Assembly (NCBI GenBank): GCA_047967505.1
Contig: CM106539.1
DNA length: 64,000 nt
Reading direction: 5' to 3' (one strand)
Source: Dipteris shenzhenensis
Taxonomy: Eukaryota; Polypodiophyta; Polypodiopsida; Gleicheniales
Shown piece by piece: positions 58,483 through 64,000 of the stretch (its first letter is position 1; every line of letters starts with the position of its first letter). Both the position numbers and the translations under genes were made by a program. The notes under the pieces were generated by a model. That model was not told the origin of the DNA. It did not search any database and saw only the letters and a list, made by a program, of their open reading frames with translations.

Positions 58483-59460
58483 TCAAATTTGTTGAGATCT
58501 GCCTTAGGAGTGTCGCCTCTACCAAATGTACATTTGGGTCAAGGTTTGGGTCAAGGTGGAACTCCTTCAACTCCTTGGGTGGAGGTCTTGCTACATTTGG
58601 TCTTTGCAAAAGCATGGGTTGTTGACTAGTAACTTTGCCTACATTTATCATTGGATAATTAAACTTAGGCCTCCCTAGCTCCCCACGGGGCCAAGGACAA
58701 TAAAACATCCCATGCCTGGTTTCTCCACAATTCCAACATTGCAGAACTTTCCTAGGTCGTGGCTCTCCTTCTTTAGGTTTCTTTGTTTGACCCTTTGGAC
58801 CTATAGTTTGCGTGAGGTGAATTGATAAGTTACTCAATGACTCATTTAACCTCTCAATCACCTCAACAGTCACCTTTGGTAGCTCTCTTTGTGAAAGTGG
58901 TGTTTTCCTAGGTTTAGGATCCTCAATAAGGGGTTCTCCTTGTATGCACTTGAGTTTCCTATACTTTTTAGTGGCCCTTGTCTCAGCATCATCATAGGTC
59001 CTAGGTGCTCCTGACTCTACCTTTACCTTAAGGGTTGCTATGAATCTCTCCTTCTTTAAGAACTCAGCACCATCCCCAGGGTTATCAATATTTCTTATCC
59101 ACATAGCCCAAAAACATAGAAATTCTTGCTTGTACGTGTGATAATCATCTAGGTCTTTTTGTTTGTGTGAGACTATGTCTTGCCAAAGTTTTTGGGTGTT
59201 CTAAGGCTTATAAAAGTATTCCTTGAAACATTTCTTAACTTGTTGGTAGCTCATCTTAACATCAGCAGAGCAGGTATAGATTTGAACCAGGTCTTAGCAT
59301 CCTTTTTAAGCACTACTTCAAACATCACTAGGCAATCTTGATCCCCTACCACCTTCTTTATGTGCAATGCCATGCGAAAGTTTGCCAAAAACAACTCAGC
59401 ATCCTCACCAGGTTCACCAAAAAATAAGGGATAGCCACTCATTTGCCTAGTGGTCTCCAT
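58475..59460 (-). pseudogene. Ty3/gypsy gag with intact CCHC knuckle, frame-broken
   Basis: Read from 59460, METTRQMSGYPLFFGEPGEDAELFLANFRMAL is a typical gag N-terminus. The frame stops at 59251, and homology resumes at 59104-58475 with RATKKYRKLK, a Pro/Lys-rich linker and CWNCGETRHGMFYC (CX2CX4HX4C, all ligands present). The 150-bp middle part is present but shifted. A matching primer site (59898) and LTR lie upstream on the same strand. Protease and the rest of pol are missing beyond 58475. Confidence 0.75.
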
Positions 59461-59880
59461 GTTTTAAGGAAAAAAACACAAATGTAATTGCACACAAGTA
59501 ACAATTCAATGCAACACAGTTATGTGCACTTCTGGCCTAGTTGAAGGAATTAACCTACGATACAAATCTTCTTGGCTTATGAATCTTAACTAAAATAAGA
59601 TAAAAATATGCACATCAAATGAGAAACTGTAGTCTAGAATTGGGAGTATAATAGGCTCGGATGATTGTAGAATCTCCCTTAATCTCTCTGCACCAAAAAG
59701 AAATACAATACATTGTTGGAAAAATATTTTTCTATCAATGTGAACATTTATCCTAATTGCATGCACCCAATGAAATTCATGAAATCGAATTGCATTAGGA
59801 TTAGGAGGTGGAGGATTGTTCATGAAGAGAAAGTAGGTTTTAGAGGCTTATCTTTCTTATGCCAAAAGAAAAACCACTCG

Positions 59881-59898
59881 TCCTCAGTGGGGGCACCA
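59881..59898 (-). other. Putative primer-binding site of the minus-strand gypsy element
   Basis: Minus-strand TGGTGCCCCCACTGAGGA begins four bases after an LTR-like CTCA end (59903) and precedes gag by about 430 bases, as expected. I did not match it to a named tRNA. Confidence 0.5.
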
Positions 59899-59902
59899 AA
59901 AT

Positions 59903-62209
59903 TGAGGCGGGTCTGGGGCAAGCAACAAGAGAGGCAACCTCTAGACACCCCTCAAGGCTCTCGTGTTGTTCAAAGAGGATTGGAGCAAGCACAACAACCA
60001 CAAAAACAGCAAGCCCACAACCAACCAAAGCGAGAAATGGGGCACCACCTAGTTATGGATGCAAACTAGGATGCAATCACTATCTCCTTATTACCAAGCA
60101 TAGAGAGAAATACCTCAAAAGAAAATGAGAGTGAGTGTAGAACTAATTGCACCACCTTAAGATTTGTTATTTACTTGAAAATGATTCAAACAATCATATT
60201 TTGCATTGGTCACTTTGCCATTACCACACTATCTTAGGGTCATGGGAGCCCTCTCACCTTGCACCCTCTTACAATGGTAGCGAGACAAAAACCAATATGA
60301 GCAATCTTTAAGTACAAGCAAAACAACACAACAAATTAATAACGAGTCACCTTACGATGTGAATGCGTTGTGAATCCAACCTGGAGAGAAGCAGGAGCCA
60401 TTGTGGACAATAGTTTCACCCAATCAAATAAATCTTATAGATTTGAGGAGTGGTTACAAATATGATAGCAAGTGGATTCTCTCACAACTCTCAATCTAGC
60501 TTGAGCTCACCTATGCATCAATAGCGATGAAGCATAGGGCTTTCTCTCTCACTTCTTACAATAAATAAGGAGTGTGTGAGATGATATGCTCAGCGTAATG
60601 TGCTAATGGTGTGGAGATCTATTTTACAAGGAGGAAGGGGCTTTATTTATAGGTGAAGAGAGCCCTTATTAGGATTAGTTTTAATGAGATGATTTACATG
60701 GGAAAACCTCTTTAATGGATTTTTTATATTTTTATGTAAGTGGGGTAGTCTTATCTCTTGAGTCACATGGGAGTGGGGTCAAAGAGTGAGTTATTGATGG
60801 TAAAAGAAAGATGCTTTAGAGGAATTAGTAAACCTACTTGTGTAGTTACCTACTCTAAGGTAGAGTAGAGTGGGTGTATTTACAAAGAGAGATAGATGTT
60901 AGTGTTAGTGATCACTATAAACATTATTTACAATGGCATTCACCAATTGGTGAAATACATGGAGAAGGAAACAAGGGTATGATGAGTGGTTGAAGCGAAG
61001 ATTCACTTATTTACACCATCAGATGAAGAAGCGGTAAGCTTGGTGAAATTAGCCTATCGGTGAAGCCCTGCCATCTTCAAAAGCTTGATCTATCATTTGA
61101 AAAATGACTCCACTTGCAGAAGTTATTTCTTGAATTTTTTTTATTTTTTGGGATTTTAAGAAGGGTGAAAGCAAATTGGTAACATTTTCATATATGTAGA
61201 GACAAGGGGGTGCATACTAGTGTGTAGAAAAGGTGTAAGAAGGCTATGGAGATGAGAGGGGGGAAGGTAATGGTAAAGAAGGTGAGGGAAGCCATGGAAG
61301 GTGCAGGTTTTAGTGAAGGGAAGAGAGGAGTGAGTGTGTGTGTGTGTGTGGAATTATAAAAAGGTGAGAAAGATGAAGGTCACTCTTGTGTCCATAAGAT
61401 GGGTAGGTTTGGTGTCCATTAAAAAATTCGTATCTCCTTACCAACAAACTCAAAAATTTCTGAAAAATTTGGGCAAAAAGTTGACTTTATGGGCTACAAC
61501 TTTAATGTTTTGACCTTTTCCAAATTCGGATTGGAAATGGGCGCAAAAAATTCTCCAAAAACGTGTATATTTTAAGACTGCAAAGTCTTCTTGTGGTCCC
61601 CATAAAGTTGAATTTCCTTATGGCTCCAAAAATGAGGGCCCCTATGCATGAGGAATAATCAAAGACTTTGAAAATGACTTAAAGAAATGATTAAAAATTA
61701 TAAAAGATGGAATCAAATAAGCTTGTGCCACTTGTCATAGTATCTTACAGAATGGGCCCACATGACACCAATAAATGTAAAATAAAAATAAAAAAAATAA
61801 AATGTATATACCAAAATAGAAAATAAAATGAGATTGTACTAGATGAGTAGCTTTTGATATTAGGATATATATACCTTCTATTTATGGATGGTAAAAGAGT
61901 AAAAAAATATACGTAAACCCAATAAAACACGCCCAAATCTAAGTATATACAAAATTAAAAAAAAAAAAAAAATATAGGCCCTTATGTAACATGGAATATT
62001 TACACGCAAATGGAGCCCTTAATATAATTTAACTCTCTTTTTATTTAGATAATTAAGTATTTAGTTGATATTTTTAGAAAAAATGGATATACTAATGCAC
62101 GCATGCCTATATACAGTGTGAAGGTGAGGATAGCCATAGTGTTAAACAATTTTTGTTGGGTAGAAAGGGCTCACTATGACACATTTAGATAGCCAAAAAA
62201 TGGCTATCA
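59903..62209 (-). repeat. 2.3-kb gypsy LTR (minus orientation)
   Basis: Begins TGATAGCCA directly after a polypurine tract (62224-62211) and ends CTCA at 59903 before a primer site. Its first ~640 bases are repeated, inverted, at 63353-64000, which confirms the 5' border TGATAGCC. The border itself is a hairpin, GATAGCCA-TTTTT-TGGCTATC. A TATAAATA box lies at 60651-60642. The 3' border rests only on the CTCA/TGG arrangement. Confidence 0.65.
60642..60651 (-). promoter_or_regulatory. TATA box in the gypsy LTR
   Basis: Minus-strand TATAAATAAA lies about 1.56 kb into the LTR and 740 bases before its end, a plausible U3/R promoter position for transcription toward the gag at 59460. Confidence 0.45.
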
Positions 62210-62210
62210 T

Positions 62211-62224
62211 TTAGCCCTCCCCCT
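62211..62224 (-). other. Polypurine tract
   Basis: Minus-strand AGGGGGAGGGCTAA immediately precedes the LTR start TGATAGCC at 62209 and follows the end of pol. Confidence 0.75.
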
Positions 62225-62238
62225 AGATGATGGTATAT

Positions 62239-63352
62239 TTATGTACCATCATCGGGCAAACCATCCAAAGCAAGCGGTGTACTAGGGTTATCTTGACTGT
62301 CACCAAATGTGGTCTCTTCCAAATGTTGTATTTGTCTTGTACCACATACCTCCATCCCAGGACATAATATACATGCTTCTGTATCTTCTTTTGGTGGTTG
62401 CTTTTGTAAGTTGGATGGTAAAATGCGACTCAAATATGGCTTGAGTCTGTAACCATTAACTTTCTTACAATGCTCTTTGCCATCCAAATCCGTGAGCTGA
62501 TAATAGCTGGAGTTGAAGATCTTCTTGACAATGTATGGTCCCTGCATCTAGTTTCAAACTTGGCATCAAACCGGTTATCAAGGCGATTGTCATACCTTAG
62601 CACAAGATCTCCCTCTCTGATTCCCTTGTCTTTCAAATTTGCATTGACCTTCTCCGCTACTTGCATGGCTTTTCTTCTATAACACTCATATGCAGCTTCT
62701 CTTTTCCACTCTAGCTCAACTAAAGTGAGAAGCCGGTCCACCCATGCATCTTGATCTCCTCGTTCACCTTTTCCATGTAGCCGCATTGTTGGAATGTTAA
62801 GCTCAATAGGCTGTAATGCTTCTTGACCATAAACCAAGTGAAAAGGTGTAAACCCTATTGCTTCTCAGTAGGTAGTTCCGGTAGGTAGTTCGATATGCCC
62901 ATAGTGCTCCATCAAGGAACTCATCCCAAAGCTTTGTCTTGTTTTTCACCATCTTCCTTATGATTCCTGTAATGACACCATTAGCCTTCTCTACTAACCC
63001 ATTTGATTGGGGATAGTAGGGTGTGTTATGACGATGTGAAATATGAAGCTTTTCACAAAATTCTATCAATAAACCCTTCCTAAATCCTGGACCATTATGA
63101 GAAACAATCTCCAATGGTGTGCCAAATCTGCAACAAACATGTGTATAGACAAACCTTCTGACTATCTTCTCATTGACTCTTGCCACACCTTGAGCCTCCA
63201 CCCACCTAGTCATGTAGTCTATGGCCACAAGAATATAGAGTTTACCATTTTTAGTCCTAGGTAATGGACCAATGGCATCAATCCCCCATTAGCCACTATT
63301 ACTTGCCGTGGTCCATGTACCAACCTTTGATTTCCATTGACAACTATGACAA
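62239..63352 (-). pseudogene. Ty3/gypsy integrase relic, catalytic Asp replaced by His
   Basis: From 63352 downward: the end of the zinc-binding region (CHSCQWKSKVGTW), a stop or frame break near 63285, then AIDYMTRWVEA with the first catalytic Asp. FGTPLEIVSHNGPGF follows, where SDNG is expected, so the second catalytic Asp is His. YYPQSNGLVEKAN carries the third (Glu). A shift near 62850-62870 leads to VYGQEALQPIELNIPTMRL and the C-terminal frame (QGPYIVKKIFNSSYYQLTDLDG), a chromatin/DNA-binding tail ending at 62239. The missing Asp and frame changes make it inactive. Its N-end is cut by the inverted LTR at 63353. Confidence 0.85.
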
Positions 63353-64000
63353 TGATAGCCATTTTTTGGCTATCTAAATGTGTCATAGTGAGCCCTCTCT
63401 ACCCAAAAAAAATTGTTTAACACTATGGCTATCCTCACCTTCATACTGTATATAGGCGTGCGTGCGTTAGTATATCCATTTTTAAAAAAAAATCCCAACT
63501 AAATACTTAATTATCTAAATAAAAAGAGAGTTAAATCATATTAAGGCCTCCATTTGCGTGTAAATATTCCATGTTACCTAAGGGCCTATATATATATTTT
63601 TTCATTTTTTTTATTTTTATTTTGTATATACTTACATTTGGGCGTGTTTTATTGGGTTTACGTATATTTTTTACTCTTTTACCATCCATAAATAGAAGGT
63701 GTATCCTAATATGGAAAGTAACTCATCTAGTACAATCTCATTTTATTTTCTATTTTTTGTATATATATTTTTTATTTTTTTATTTTTATTTTACATTTAT
63801 CAGTGTCACGTGGGCCCATCCTGTAAGATACGGTGACAAGTGGCACAAGCTTGTTTGATTCCATCCTTTATATTTTTAAATCATTTCTTTAAGCCATTTT
63901 CAAAGGCTTTGATTATGCCTCATGCATGGGGGGCCTCACTTTTGGAGCCATAAGGAATTCAACTTAATGGGGACCACAAGAAGACTTTGCAGTCTTAAAA
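63353..64000 (+). repeat. Second LTR of the same gypsy family, inverted and cut by the window end
   Basis: Starts TGATAGCC at 63353 and matches the reverse complement of 62209 down to about 61570, with scattered differences and microsatellite length changes. It runs off the window. It begins inside the integrase zinc-binding region of the minus-strand element, so it marks either an insertion of a sister element or an inversion breakpoint. Confidence 0.85.

Noticed and set aside
63571-63858. A hydrophobic, Phe/Tyr-rich frame resembling a membrane protein (also 61745-61936, minus)
   Set aside because: Both are the same AT-rich part of the gypsy LTR read in inverted copies.

Overview
The window is nuclear DNA of a land plant. 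It carries spliced genes, Ty1/copia and Ty3/gypsy LTR retrotransposons primed by initiator tRNA-Met, endogenous caulimovirid (plant pararetrovirus) remnants, long microsatellites and a satellite array. A fern or another large, repeat-rich non-flowering plant is my best guess from the style of the elements; nothing seen here fixes the species.

Layout. 1-2802: a purine-rich, apparently non-coding element with two copies of an LTR-like repeat. 2815-4680: broken copia gag-pol on the minus strand. 5757-7987: the one conventional, apparently intact host gene, a five-exon WDR76/CMR1-type WD40 protein on the minus strand. 8-15 kb: microsatellites, short tandem duplications and a 265-bp direct-repeat pair. 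15.6-23.5 kb: a gypsy integrase relic, then a copia element (primer-binding site at 17224, gag at 20898) that carries a younger complete 2.2-kb non-autonomous LTR element (18275-20495) nested in its leader, with a 5-bp target-site duplication. 24.6-32 kb: two decayed gypsy elements around a kilobase of almost pure pyrimidine. 32-36.6 kb (minus) and 42.5-43.5 kb (plus): two pieces of one caulimovirid lineage that share about 300 bp. 37-42 kb: unidentified reading frames, a degenerate ~147-bp tandem repeat, a copia scrap and a gypsy gag relic. 43.5-45 kb: an LTR copy and short tandem duplications.

45074-48570 (minus) holds two long open frames of a DUF8039-like plus DUF7869-like protein. They are joined by a -1 shift exactly at a TTTAAAG slippery heptamer. 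This is either a programmed frameshift or a recent one-base lesion, and it is the most interesting coding signal here. Directly upstream of its 5' end lies a 7.6-kb satellite array (48675-56296) of about 42 monomers of almost invariant 182 bp, organised as a 4-monomer, 728-bp higher-order repeat.

58-64 kb is gypsy territory. On the minus strand, integrase, polypurine tract, a 2.3-kb LTR, a primer-binding site and gag follow each other, a shared-LTR tandem arrangement. A second LTR of the same family starts in opposite orientation at 63353 and runs off the window.

Apart from the WDR76 gene and possibly the two-frame gene, nearly everything is mobile or satellite DNA in decay, so the genes do not form a common pathway.
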